64,000 nt of DNA, taken from assembly GCA_935421135.1 (NCBI GenBank), contig OW285189.1, forward strand, positions 1,116,001 to 1,180,000, in the 5' to 3' direction. Positions 49,185 through 61,304 of the stretch are shown here, piece by piece. The notes below the pieces were generated by a model, which was given only the letters and a program-made list of their open reading frames with translations, did no database searches and was not told where the DNA came from. Position 1 is the stretch's first letter, and each line of letters opens with the position of its first letter. The position numbers and the translations under genes were made by a program. This DNA comes from Bugulina stolonifera. Taxonomy: Eukaryota > Bryozoa > Gymnolaemata > Cheilostomatida > Bugulidae.

Positions 49185-49986
49185 GACAGAATTCACTTAC
49201 TTAACCTATAAAACAAAACATAATTGTTTGGAGAAACAGTCCCATATTTTAGTACACAGAAGGTGCCTTCAGAAGACAAACTTCCTTTAGCCAACCAACT
49301 AGCTGATGACAAGTGCACCACTTTGTTTATTGAGGAGTAACATGGTTGTGCTAACGAATGAGGTACAGTTAGCTCTGATCATGCTAAATCAACTGTTTTC
49401 TCGGCTACAACCTTTCAGTAAGGGCTTGGGTCAGTCCACTAGGTGACCAAAACCTGTTCAATTCAACCTACATGTAGTATAATAACGAGATGTGTAGGTG
49501 CTATGCAAAAATAGCACATGTACTCCGAGTTGGTACCTACATGTAAGTAAACTCTATTAAAATTGTACATTTTTCAGGGATTTCACAACACTAGTTGTGT
49601 AGAGCATATTTCTAGCTTCAAAATGATGTACAATTTTTATAGGCCGAGTAACTCTACTTACATGTAGGTGTATTGCCACGGTGAAGCTTTTGCACTTTCA
49701 AAGGCTCAAGTTTGATTGACAGGTGGATCTGTGACATCACTTGTCCAAAGAAATGTGGGAGTGGTTAAATCATGGTATACTTACTATCTACCTGGGTGAG
49801 CCAATTTCTCTAAATTACAGGTTGATGTTTTGAATTCAAGTATAAAGTACAGAATACTTCTTGAGCTATTGCAGTGCTGAGAGAATTTAGATTTTGTTCT
49901 TCTGATTGGCAGAAAGGCGCAAGAGAGGAGAAAACGAAAGCAAGGTGCAAGAGAACCACGAGAGAAGGAACTAAAACAAAGGACAA
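49185..49986. other. 5' flank of the SSUH2-like gene
   Basis: Non-coding in both directions. An imperfect inverted repeat lies at about 49497-49680 (acatgtaagtaaactctattaaaattgtacattttt and its complement around 49622-49668), likely a small MITE relic. The LINE to the right may start as early as about 49900. Confidence 0.35.
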
Positions 49987-51297
49987 TGGGAGTGGGTACA
50001 TTGAACGTAGGAACCATGACTGGAAATGGAAGTGAACTGGTGGACTTCTCGGAAAGGAAGAAAGTAGACATACATGTACTATGTGTGCAGGAGACCATGT
50101 GAAGGATTCAAGCTATACTATCATGGGACAGACGGAAAGCGAAAAGGGGTTAGAATTGTAATAAGAGAAGACCTGACTAAGAGTGTGCTGGAGGTTAAAA
50201 GGGTCTCTGATAGGGCCATGGGAATGAGGATGGAGATAGGTGGTGATGCTTAGTGTTACATGTGCCTATGCGCCACAGGTAGAATGTATGCAGGAAAAAA
50301 AGAAGTTTTGGTAGAAGGTGGACAAATTATTGGAGGGAACACCTAAGGAGCAGTTAATTTTTGGGGCAGGTTTCAATGGGCACATTGGTGAGGGGAATGA
50401 AGGAGATGAAGAGGTCCTGGGGAAAATATGGATTTGAGCAGCGAACTGAAGGGAGCCCAGTGCCACCCTTCAGACTGTTCTTCCCTTCCACACTGAACTT
50501 TTCTTGCCATTCTAAATCCCATTGCTAAATCCCATTGCTAAATCCCTTGGAACATGATGTTTGTAGATTACATTGCCATCTGCAAAGAGAGTCAAGAGCA
50601 AACTGAAGTCAGTCTAGAGAGTTGGAGGTTTGCACTGGAGAAGAGGGGAATAAGAGTAAGCAGAGCTGAAATGGAGTATTTGCGTCTGAATGAAGACTCA
50701 GGTGGAAGTGCAATAAGAATGCAGGAAAGTGATTTGAGAAAAGTAAGAGTTTAAATACCTTGGATCTACAGTACAGGAGAATACAAGCTGGCTGGTGTGA
50801 ATGGAAGAAAGTATCAGGCATATTATGCGATAAGAAGCTGTCAGCCAAGCTAAAGGGAAGGATCTACAACACAGCAGTCCGACCAGCAATTCCATACGGT
50901 ATGGAGACTGTGGCTCTGACCAAGAGGCAGGAGGCTGAGTAAGAGACAGCGGAATTACGCATGCTTAGGTTTGCAGTGAAAGACACAAGACTTGATAGGA
51001 TTAAGAATGAGTACATTAGGGGTACAGCAAAGGCAGTATGACTGGAAAGAAAAGTCAGAGAGAACAGATTGAGATGGTATGGACATGTGCTACGGAGAGA
51101 TGGAAATTATCGGGGGAGGAGAGTAATGAACATGGAACAACCAGGAGAAAGAAGACGGAGAAGACCTAATAGAAGATTTCTTGATGTGGTAAGAGAAGAG
51201 ATGAAAACAGTAGGTGTGACCGTAGTGGGGGAAAATCATCTGTGGTGGCAACCCTTTAACAGGAAAAGCCAAAAAAGAAAGAAGAAGATTACCTGAA
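49987..51297 (+). pseudogene. Dead non-LTR retrotransposon (endonuclease-reverse transcriptase)
   Basis: Starts with an APE-type endonuclease segment (MGVGTLNVGTM at 49987, then VDIHVLCVQET), broken by frameshifts and stops. After an internal deletion near 50465-50550 the reverse transcriptase resumes with MFVDYIAICKESQEQ, where the catalytic FADD is FVDY, so the second aspartate is lost. Further RT C-terminal words follow in shifting frames: [49 protein letters not shown]. The order and wording match the abundant invertebrate LINE type whose RT ends in such W/RWYGHV blocks. Filler at the deletion contains taaatcccattgc three times. Not functional. Confidence 0.85.
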
Positions 51298-53120
51298 AAG
51301 CTCAAATTAACTTTGGCGTGTTTGTTGGGATTGGCTACCATTGCTACAATGGGTTAATACAATCTCAAACGACTATTATCCAGCCTTCTTTGCTAATTGA
51401 ATAACACCAATTGTTAAACACAGAATTAGTTCCACCATCAGGGAGAGTGCAATATTTATAGGTTTTTTAAAAATTACACCCATGTAGAGATGCTCAACTA
51501 AGACAAAATTTTACATCCTTAATTTTATGCTCTACATAGCTAGTCTTGTGAAGCTTCTGAAAAAGATAACAGTTTAATCATGACCTTCTCAAGGTGAACC
51601 CTCAACAAAACCTTACTCTTACATGTAGCTAATAGTGTAATTTACTTCCTTAAGTAATAGTAAGCATAAAAAGCATGAAGTTAACTAACGAGCCTCCAAT
51701 TCAAATTAACCAATTGGGATGAATGGCCTACAATCTAGATAGTATCTCTCAAGGCGTTTATCCACAGGGCTGACTGTTAGAAGTGCCTGTGGAGCATTGA
51801 TTGAGATTATGTTGTATTTTCTCCTCCAATCACTCAGAGAAGGAAGTTTTTATGATAAATCTGTCTAATTAGTCATTCCAGCTCGATTCTATACTATCTC
51901 CTCATATGCCACAAAGAAAAGCATGTTGCGATAATGTTCTTTACAAAGTGTCTGTAATGCTTCCTCCGTTAAAAGTGTCTGTAATAGCGTCTCTGTTAAG
52001 AGTGGCCACAATTCTGGATGCAGACTTGAACCTACCCTTTCAAATAGTTGATGAAGCAAAATGTTCTAAATCATCTGAATGACGGCTAGGCTTGTAATGT
52101 CATCATGGAGTGAATGGAAACAGTGACAAGTACCCTGGAGGCGTTTCCCTTTTTCGTTAATTCCGTCTGTAATTTGGTAATGATACCAAATAAAGAATGA
52201 CACCTTTGTTATTCGCTGGAAGGCAATGCTTTTACCGATTTCACCTTTTGGATATGGCATCGATATTAGTTGGCTAGTTTATTACTTGCTGGATAGTTAT
52301 GTATTGTTTGCGTCTAGCTTTTATTTTTACAAAATAATAGAAATAAATATGAAGTTTTTCTTTTAGTCTCCATCCGACTATAGCCGATATGGTAGCTACT
52401 TGTCGGCCCGCATGGTAGTTCTTTTAGGACGATAATAGAGAGACTATAGAGATATTTATAATGTATTTTTTGCCAGAGTTTTGTGCCAAGCAGACAATTT
52501 ATTCAATAAGTTAGTAGGGTGAGTATATACTCTCAATTCCTGAAAACTCAAATTGTTACTGAAAACTCTTTCAGCAACAATTTGATTGGCTTGGGCATTT
52601 ATGTAACAATTCTTGCCCGCAATAGAAAAGCTGAAAGGATTGCCTTGCTAGAAAATAAGATCCTCTTATAGAATCGAACTTGAGATGTAGACTGAATCTG
52701 TGGAGAATTCACCCACACCCTTCGAGCTTGTAGGTTGATACCCACAGTGCTCCAGTGGAGAAAATGCATACCACTAGATGAAACCACTTAGTAGAGTATG
52801 GAAAGAATAAAAACGTATTCCTCAAAAGAGAATGGACAATTCCCCTATATAACAGCAAAAGAGAAATAGATGCCAATATATTAACGGTTTACATGTAATT
52901 ATAACACTGATTGACAAGCTTGCCAAGTTCCACTGACAACAATTGGGGAGATTCAGGATTTGGGTGGAATACCAAAGTTTGAGTTGAAAATGAGGGAGTC
53001 CCCTGCAGAATTAGAGAGACTTGGTAAGCCTACCGATTTTTACTCGGTTAATCTGAAAACCCAGAACTGATGTTTGTTAAGACAACAGAGTTTCAAATTC
53101 TAAATTAATTCAATTTGAAC
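51298..53120. other. Spacer with a possible tRNA-like SINE
   Basis: No gene recognised. On the minus strand 52790-52715 an A-box-like tagtggtatgcat and a B-box-like gggtatcaacctac lie at tRNA-like spacing, a weak SINE candidate. A 60-bp GC-richer patch lies at 52370-52430. Confidence 0.3.
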
Positions 53121-53124
53121 TTAA

Positions 53125-54456
53125 AGGCATTCGTCACTGCACCTGGTTTGCCCATGGGCAGAATTGATTACTATTTCGACCCCTCAAATTCAGGCTGCCA
53201 AACATTAAAAAGCAATAAAATTCACAGTTAGCTGCCCAATGGTATTATATATGTGAAGAAGAAAAATCTACCGTACAACAAAACTAAACCACCTACTTGT
53301 TGTTTTGTAAATTACAAACCATATAAGAAATTGTTAGAGCAATGATTCAGCGATTTGATAACATGTTTATTTTGTGGCATTCTTTATGTTTTAGACCTGA
53401 CAGTTCAATTATTATTTTGAAATGTTGACAATCTCCACTGCTGCTATTATTTACATTACTGTGATATTCATACTTTCTTGGGCAAACCATAGTACTGGAA
53501 TATGTTATGTAATTATTGTATAGATTACTTGTTTAATATTACATGTACATTTATATGCAGATAATAATTTCTTGTTATAAAGTGCATGTAAAAATATCCA
53601 GTTTAATCCTATGAGGAAATTACTGGAGGCTAGCTGGAGAACTTGGGGGAATAATATGCAGTCTACAAGTAACATTCATATACATGTACATACAGAACAT
53701 ACATGCATACACATATCCATGCCTAAGTTCTGCAACTGGAATCCAGGCTAACAATGGGTATAGATCAACCAAATCTACAATTTGTAGGTATCTTGCTTAC
53801 TAAAATAGTACAATATGTAGGTACATGTATATGCTTATTTATAGCCTATCTACACAATTATTACATAACACACTCCAGGTTTGCCCAAGAAAGTATGTTG
53901 ATATCATAGTAATGGAAATAATAGTAGTACATTAGAGATTGTCAACATTTCAAAATAATAATTGAACAATGTGGAGGTATTGAAACTGCTGCATTTCAAT
54001 AATGTCCTGTATTAGAGTTATATCATAATTCCATAATTCATGCAAAATAGGCAGGTAGATCTACAGAATAATAATATTTATTATTTGCCCATGTATAGTG
54101 AAGTTGTTGGCACTGAGCCTACTGGAAAAGTCATCACTTTAGTGACCACAACTGATAACATCAAGTGCTTGTTGGTTACACTAGCTCCTGCCAATGCTCA
54201 TATTGTAAGGTAATTAGCATAGCCTCATTGACTGGCAAATAAAATTGAAAGAAAACTGTCAATATTGAGGAAGGGGTTGTTGCAAGCCCAATACTATCTA
54301 CAGGGCTAGAAAGTTCAGTTTCTGAGCTATCTTTTGATATATTATTCATAACTGGTGGATCATTTGTACAATAACTAATCGTGAAAATAGCCTTATGATG
54401 CACGATGCCTACCGATACTGACAGTTACGACTGAGGAAATAGCCTGACGAATGCCT
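53125..54456. mobile_element. 1.33-kb inverted-repeat element flanked by TTAA
   Basis: Begins aggcattcgtca and ends tgacgaatgcct, a perfect 12-bp inverted repeat, with TTAA directly on both sides (53121-53124, 54457-54460). TTAA duplication is the hallmark of the piggyBac superfamily, although the tip sequence is not the usual CCC...GGG. A second, longer inverted repeat (53398-53495 against 53878-53975) lies inside. The minus frame 54176-54403 has no recognised domain, so the element is probably non-autonomous. Confidence 0.65.
53398..53975. repeat. Inner inverted repeat, arms of about 97 bp
   Basis: Arm 53398-53495 and arm 53878-53975 are reverse complements (caattattattttgaaatg against catttcaaaataataattg; tttcttgggcaaacc against ggtttgcccaagaaa) with a few mismatches and a 380-bp spacer. 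The word tggtttgccca also occurs at 53147 next to the outer end. Confidence 0.85.
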
Positions 54457-54460
54457 TTAA

Positions 54461-55579
54461 AATCAATCTTAAAGTTAATTAATCAGTTATTCAATTGACT
54501 ATTGAATTGTATCAACATATAATGATATTATAATGCAAAATTAATATCGATTCTTACCTCAATTCTTATCTCAATGAATTTAAGACACTCGACTCCACTA
54601 TAATGGTACAAAAATAGAGGGCCTCCTATGTATAAGGGAAAAAATGTGGTCGTGCAGTTTTCCAGAAATTCGTCATTTTCAATTTTCAGATTGGGATTGT
54701 AAAGGTGCTATCCCCAAATCTCATATGGTTCTTGGTAAAAAACTGTTATGACAGATATGTGATATAGCACGGATTGAGGTAGGTTCTCTTTGCGCAGCTC
54801 TTGTTAGTACACGGGTTTGACATTTTGCTGTTTACCCACGTATCGCTATTAAATGCATACTCTTGCTCTTCTTCTTTAGATCACACTAGAGCATAGCAAG
54901 AGGTATGCTTCATGTAATTTAAATCCTTAGCCAGTAGTCTAGAGCATTAATGCTAAGCTATATATTATGTAGCTGCCGCTGGGACTGTGGTGATTGGTGT
55001 GGTCATCGCTGTGCTGGATAGCGTTTGTGTGCCTAAGACAATGATGGAAAAAGCTTTCGTCATTGTCTGAAGCGGTGGCTGTTGGGCTTGCTGCAGTGGC
55101 TGGACAGGCTGCTTGGCTTGCGTGAAGTTTTGTGGGTTCCAGTGGGTTGACTCCTTCAGTGCGGGTTCAGTTCCTCATGAACACACATAACTGTAATATT
55201 AACTAGTGTACTTACATTAATATCAATATAATATGTAGACATATTGGAGCACTGAGGTGAGTCTCTTATATTCTTTTATGTAATATTTTATTTGGTTTAC
55301 ATGTCTTGTTCAACTTTAGTTTTTGTAGTATCATTATTCTTTTCTATTGTATGTATATCATTAATCCTTTCTGTTATTTTTAGTTTCACTCGAGAATATA
55401 AATGAGCCTACTCTCTATAAAATCTAATAATAAGAATAATCGATGCAGAGCTCTGCTCGGAACTCCATAATCATTAACCCGCCTTCTAGCTGCGGTGCCA
55501 GCAGCTATAATATAGCCATGTTTACTATTGTTAATTAAATTTAAGCTATTATGGAACTGTGAATCTCTGCCTTAGTTCA
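54461..55579. other. Spacer with a GC-richer open frame on the minus strand
   Basis: Minus 55174-54965 is open for about 70 codons ending at TAA (ESTHWNPQNFTQ, QPVQPLQQAQQPPLQ, then TTPITTVPAAAT). It is clearly less AT-rich than its surroundings and Gln/Pro-rich, but has no start codon and no partner exon. On the plus strand the same stretch encodes a hydrophobic segment (TVVIGVVIAVL). It could be a terminal exon, a pseudogene or part of a repeat. Confidence 0.3.
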
Positions 55580-57085
55580 CGGACTATTCTGTCATGGTAT
55601 GCTGATGTTTGGGATCACCTTCAATGCTGCACTAGTTGACATTCACATCGCCTAAGACCAAGAGGTTCTAATTGCAAGCTTTCGAGAGCTGTTGTGATGC
55701 TGGACCTGCCTTTGAGTTGAGAAATAAATTGGACAGCATTGTTCTGAACCATTTCTAATTCATGCACAATATGTTCTAGACTAGGGTCCTAGACAGCAGC
55801 AGAATACTATAAATGTGGAAGACATAAGCTGATGTATGCCAGTAGTTTCCCTTGTTCAGGAGCATTATAAAATGCACCCCTTAGCATACCTTAACTGCTT
55901 TCTTGCTTTGGTAATTTGGACATGAATGTGATTATTAAACTTCCCATTCCGACTCGATAATAATACCAAGTATTTAGTTTCTTCTATAGTTTGGAAGGGA
56001 GTATTGTAATGGTTTCTGTGATTTGGTGCGGTCGTCCTTGGACGACTATCGACCCAGAAATGAAGTGCCTATGAGTGGTAATAGGACTTCGCATTACATG
56101 AAAGATCGAGCGGTCTCAGTAGCCCAAGAACTACCAAAGACGACCCATCTGGTCCCAAGTCTGACCTTCAGACTATACAATGAAAGAGAGTGATCCGACC
56201 TAGTAGGCGGTTCGCTAAGCGAATGACCTGACAAAAGGAAGTGAAAGTCTCTGTATCAAGTATAGATGTGTCTTTATTGAAAGCCAAGTGTAGACTGAGA
56301 CAATGAACAGTAAAACAGTGCCCTTTATATAGTATAAGGACTTCCGGCCGACGTGACGCCGGGAAAAGACGACGTGTGGTCGTCCGGAAGTTGCGCAACA
56401 AGATGGCCGCCGGAAGCCCGACGGCCGACCCAAAATAGGTCGGGTTCTACAAAAGTTGCTTATAATGGTCCAATTCATGTACAAAATGAATATCAATGGA
56501 TTCTGAGAGGTCGGGCCTCTGTACATGGGTATAAAAGGCATTAAAAGACTTAGATATAATCATATAATCATATACAACAATATAGGAGTAAAGTACAACC
56601 AGATATATACATGTATGCACACAATAATGAGTGTCAGATGTAAGATACGATTTGGCGTACCATCACAGTATTTCCCAGGAGATAGTTTGCCTGAGGGGAG
56701 GATTAACTCGCATTGCCTACATTGAATGACATACACCAAGTGAGCGACCAGGTTTTCAAGGCTCTGATGTTTGACTGGAATATTATTTCTCTGTTTCATG
56801 TAGTTAAAAACTTGATAGATTAATGTATCATCAGCGAATAGGCTAATGGTACATGTAACATGTCCTGGTAGACCATTTTCAGTAATATATTGATATTCCA
56901 AGAATAGAGTTGGGCCAAGGATCGACCCTTGGTTACTGGCAATTCTGAAAAGGTTGAACCATCTATCAAAATGTCTTGCTTACGACCTCTCACGAAATAC
57001 TGCATCCACATTAGAACCAACTTAATTGTTGATATTCGGTAGTTGACAGCACTTTTCATCAGCAGTTCATGTGGTATCATAATAA
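55580..57085 (-). pseudogene. LINE reverse-transcriptase relic split by an LTR
   Basis: Minus-strand reading from 57080: DMIPHELLMKS, then ILIDGSTFSELPVTKG, then after a frameshift ISLFADDTLIYQ (the FADD catalytic motif is intact). The reading is then interrupted at about 56640-56015 by an LTR-like insertion. It resumes at about 56010 with NTPFQTIEETKYLG, followed by NHIHVQITKARKQLR, then WDPSLEHIVHELEMVQNNA. This order (HxLL, GSxLGP region, FADD, KYLG, EYxxxVWDP) is that of CR1/L2/Jockey-type RT. Stops and frame changes make it non-functional. Confidence 0.8.
56015..56640 (-). mobile_element. Probable solo LTR inserted in the LINE relic
   Basis: On the minus strand a TATA-like box (plus 56324-56330) precedes AATAAA (plus 56273-56278) by about 50 bases, then a GC-richer tail runs to about 56015. 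Both LINE halves resume outside it. It shares cttccggcc and the TATA-then-AATAAA layout with the segment at 1-540. Exact ends and target duplication were not resolved. Confidence 0.55.
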
Positions 57086-57540
57086 TTAATAATTAATTAT
57101 GATACAACATCAACTACATAGTGAAAATTTAAAGCAAATAATTTCAGAAAATACTTATCATCATAAACAATCACAATGTTAATGTTAATTGTTATAATTT
57201 ATTTCAATTTTTTCAGAAATTTTTCATTTCAATTAGTGAATGACTAGTAGTTAATACGAATCAATCACCATCAGTAGGAGTACGAGTATTCGTGGTCATT
57301 ACTTGCTCATAATTATATTAATATTGCACACATCCCCAATAAAACTTAGTAGAAATTTTCTGCCTGCACGTAGAGGTATATTTTGAATTACTTTTGTAAA
57401 ATAAAAAAAGGTAACTAACAAAACTAGTTGGCCAACTACGCGTACGTATAACAAAACTTGATAAATTTTCAGCACAGGAAGAACGTTATTAGTGGGTGGG
57501 ACTGGGAGTCACCATAGAGTTACCTCCCTTTATCAAAGAT
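57086..57540. other. Spacer, nothing recognised
   Basis: AT-rich, with short tandem attaataattaattat words just after the LINE end and no gene signals. Confidence 0.4.
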
Positions 57541-60500
57541 CCTATACGCTTTGTCTCTGTGGGAGTCGCCCATAGAGGTAACACCCCATAGAGCAGGAAC
57601 TCAAAAATTTACCGCTATTAAACGCCGATTGGTCACTTGATGCCAGTTTTCCCCACGGGTGGCCATGATGCGATGGGGATTTCGTCCGTTTGTTTACATT
57701 AGTTACCATTACAATTATATGTAAAACATAAAACTTTTCAACGCTGTTATTTGCAGATACTATTCGTGTAAAATGTTTTGAATTTATATCTAAACTGTTT
57801 AGTAACATCTCTGCTTTTTCATAATGATAGTGATTTTAAAAATCTCCTTGTAAAATAGGACTTTACAGAGAAATAAGAATGAATGTTTACTCGACCAAAT
57901 AATACTAGTAACCGACTAGCGCGGCAGCGTCTATCAGTAGAAAATCTGTGAATGCGTTGATTGGTTAGCCAAAATAAAGCCGCATGTTATTGGGTATTAA
58001 AATCTCTAATCGCTAACATGATTGGCTTATTGTACAGAATTATCTACCCATAAAGGACTTTCAATAGCACGCGGACAATTCTGTTTATTTCAAGAAATGA
58101 GCATGGAGCTAGTTGTACTAATGCCATTCCTGGAACAATAGTTATACAATCTCATATAGTTAACATTGACGTAATTGCAAGAGTATACTTTGGGTTTCTT
58201 TGGACTAACAGTGTGGTTAGTAGGAATACAGTACGGTTGTTGTGAGTTGGAACTGGAAAGACAATGAAATAAATTCAATTCTTATTTATTAGTAGTTATT
58301 TATTCTATTATTGTTGTAGAAATATTGTTGTTGTAAAATTAAAAATTTACTCCATAATAAATAGTATAATAATTTTAATTAGCCCAGAAGTTATAGCAAG
58401 TATCATTGTTTAAAATTAATAAGCACATTCATTTATCTAGTTATAGTGGAATCTCTCGGTACTGTTATTGATTGATTGATTGAGGCTGAGTTAAATTAAC
58501 TTTGCTCACTCCACTGTCACTGCTGTACCTACCTATAGTAATGGTAATAGGCTACTACTACGTAGTAAATATAGTAATACTATCAGGTGAAGTTGTGATC
58601 GCGACTCACTCGCAGTTTATTACAATAGTCACAGATCAAAAACACTCACTCATCAGATCAGTGACTATACTGTACCTACTAGCTATTATTTTTATTTTAT
58701 TAATTCAGGTGATTTCCATAGACTATTAATCAACATTAACATGTTTATCATTGAATTGATTATATTTATATAATTATTTTATAATATTAATATTTGTGAT
58801 TGTAAATTAGTTTTTTTGTGATAATAAATGTAATAGGCCTATTATGATTATAATTACTGTAATTGTGCTATAGGCTTATCAGCATTACTTTGAATGTTAG
58901 TATAGGCTAACTTTATATTGCTAGGAAATTTATTTAAGAAATCTATAAACTATGACTTTGTTTCGCAGATGTCGATGTGAACTTTCCTTTGTCCATTCCT
59001 GTCTATAGTTTGATTCCGAGGCTTTGTAGTATCTAATTGCATAGCGCAGTTAATAGCCTAAATACATTATAATTAAAGATCTACACCAGCTTAGCATAAT
59101 CTTAAAATGGTTTCAAGCTAAACTATAACTGAAAGGAAAGATGATATGGAAGGAAAAATCTAAATTTATTAGAGCTGTTAATTAGTCATTAAACATTATA
59201 ATGTAGAACATTGAATAGTCTTATGCAAGTTTATAGGCCTACGTCATTTATTTAATTTCTTAGTAACAGTTTGTTTAACCACAACTTTCTTAGCATTTCT
59301 ACCTGCAATAGAATAGGTGCAGGTTGAGTTGTAGCATTGATTTTTTTATCTATAGGTTGGAGATTAAAGTGAAATCTGGATACCACGATGCACATTGCCA
59401 CAACTCTATGTGTGGTGCTCATCCATCATACCCATCAAGTAGGTTATGATTATAAACTCTTTTCATGGGACTCGTGCACACAAACTGTAACAACTGCTTT
59501 CCAATTAGAAATGGGTTTCACGGTTAAAATGAGATGCTTGATTTAATTAAGGCTTGTTGTTTTGTATATATGTGTGAGAATGTAGGCTACTTGGTAGATT
59601 TCTGTCGTCTATTATAGAGCTGTTATGGATTTAATTCATAGGTAACATCCAGAGTGATCAACTATATCAACATATATGTCTTATCGAAATCGTACTTTAT
59701 TTTACTCTGATATAATGTGATGCCAATTTGGCAAGAATCATGTAACTACTAATAGCTGTACTGTTATGGTAGGACAGTAGGCATTGAACATGTTTCATGT
59801 GTGGTAAGCGTAAAGCATTTATTTATCTGGTATCAATTTCCTAATATAGGTCTACTAGACAGAATATTGATCTGTGCTGATGCTGTGAATTTTGAAGAGC
59901 TGGCTGATCTTATTCCTAAGAATGGCAAGGAGTGACTTCTAAATATTGAATAAGAGTTCTTATGCTATTTTTATTCAGTAAATATTTAAAATAGATTTGG
60001 TCAAAATATTGGCATTTATACTCCATGTTATGAATTGGTTTTGTCTGTCTACATAAATGTTTTTATTTGTAATGTGCAACTTCTGCAAATCTGTTCTACA
60101 TATAGAAATACACCTATTAGTATTTATACTCTATCAATCATGTGATACCAGGATAATCCATAGGGCGTAGGACAATCAACAACTACAGTAGCTTTAGCTG
60201 TATTCTAATTTGAGGTAAAAGTGTTACTTAATGCTACAGCTGTTAAGTAAAGTAATCTTGCCTACTGAAAGCCAAAATAACTAGAACTAGGAGCTGTGTA
60301 ATAATAATTTTGTGACGTACTAATATACTAATGTACAATATTTGCAATTACCATGCAGTTACTATCAAAGTTACAAAATATGATAAATATAATAATTATG
60401 TTGGTCTGAAATAATTGGAAAATATGTGTGCAACAAAAAGTTTTAGATAATTGGTAGCAAAAACAAATTTGGACTACTAACTAAATGACTAACTAATCAT

Positions 60501-60690
60501 AGCAGCGCGTAGGTAACTAATGTAAACAAACGGTAACTACCCCAACACATCATGGCCGCCAGGAATGAAAAGTGGCATCGCAAAATTTACGGGAGTTCCT
60601 GCTCTAGGGGAGATAACTCTATGGAGTCGCCTCCCAGCTGTGGCCTCACCATAGAATTTGGTATTCCTACCTCTATGGGCCTCACGGGAA
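57541..60690. mobile_element. 3.1-kb region between related inverted arms, possible transposon
   Basis: Left arm about 57541-57707 and right arm about 60512-60690 are inverted relatives: both carry ccatagag, agcaggaactc, aaattt, ggccatgatg and gtttgtttacattagttacc in the same order, with indels. Between them lie 2.8 kb of AT-rich DNA. Possible exon-like pieces inside are plus 58969-59034, 59356-59438 and 59850-59935 (LLDRILICADAVNFEELAD), but their splice phases do not fit directly. Either a decayed long-inverted-repeat transposon or two opposed copies of one repeat. Confidence 0.5.
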
Positions 60691-61300
60691 GCACACGCGG
60701 CACTATTTATAAACAATAATATCAACACCAATCAGAGGTGCGGACAGCTATTAGTCAACAACCTATCACAGCCCAAGCAAGAAGCCGTCGAACGGTTGTC
60801 GTTCCAGATAGTTGGAAGAGAACAACTCCATAAAATATATCGCATACTTACAATGTACAATACGGTATTTATACTGTAGTAACTGTACTGTACAAGTCAT
60901 TACACGTACACTTAACCCTTTAGGTCCAAAGACTTTAGTTTTGACCGGACTTTGTGCCAGTTTATATAAGATTTGAACAAAACAATCGAGGCTATCCAGG
61001 ATAATCCTTTGGAATCCTTTGGAATACAATCTGAGCTGCAAAATGTGACATTAATAGTTCTCTCTCAGCTAAAGTGAGTTTCTAAATAATGCACTGGGCG
61101 GCGGCAATGGGCGGTATGTATAGGACCTAATAGGGTAATGGTGATAATCGTTTTTCCCAAATCTACTAAATATTAAGTTGTACTGACCAGTTCATATTCT
61201 ATGGTAACTCCCTGGTCAACCAGAGTATGGAAGTCAGTTATCCCTCTACATGATAGCTATGTGGCAATCATATTGATATACAATTATACAGGTATATTTA
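60691..61300. other. Spacer, nothing recognised
   Basis: Unique-looking AT-rich sequence with short open frames lacking domains. A direct repeat of cctttggaat at 61007-61027. Confidence 0.35.
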
Positions 61301-61304
61301 TAAT

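Noticed and set aside
56015..56640. Protein-coding frames within the LTR-like block
   Set aside because: Short, unrelated in composition to proteins, and explained by the GC-richer LTR tail.
59356..59935. Small secreted-protein gene (MHIATTLCVVLIHHTHQ plus a second exon)
   Set aside because: The first piece ends in phase 0 and the second requires one carried base, so they cannot be joined directly; no family match.
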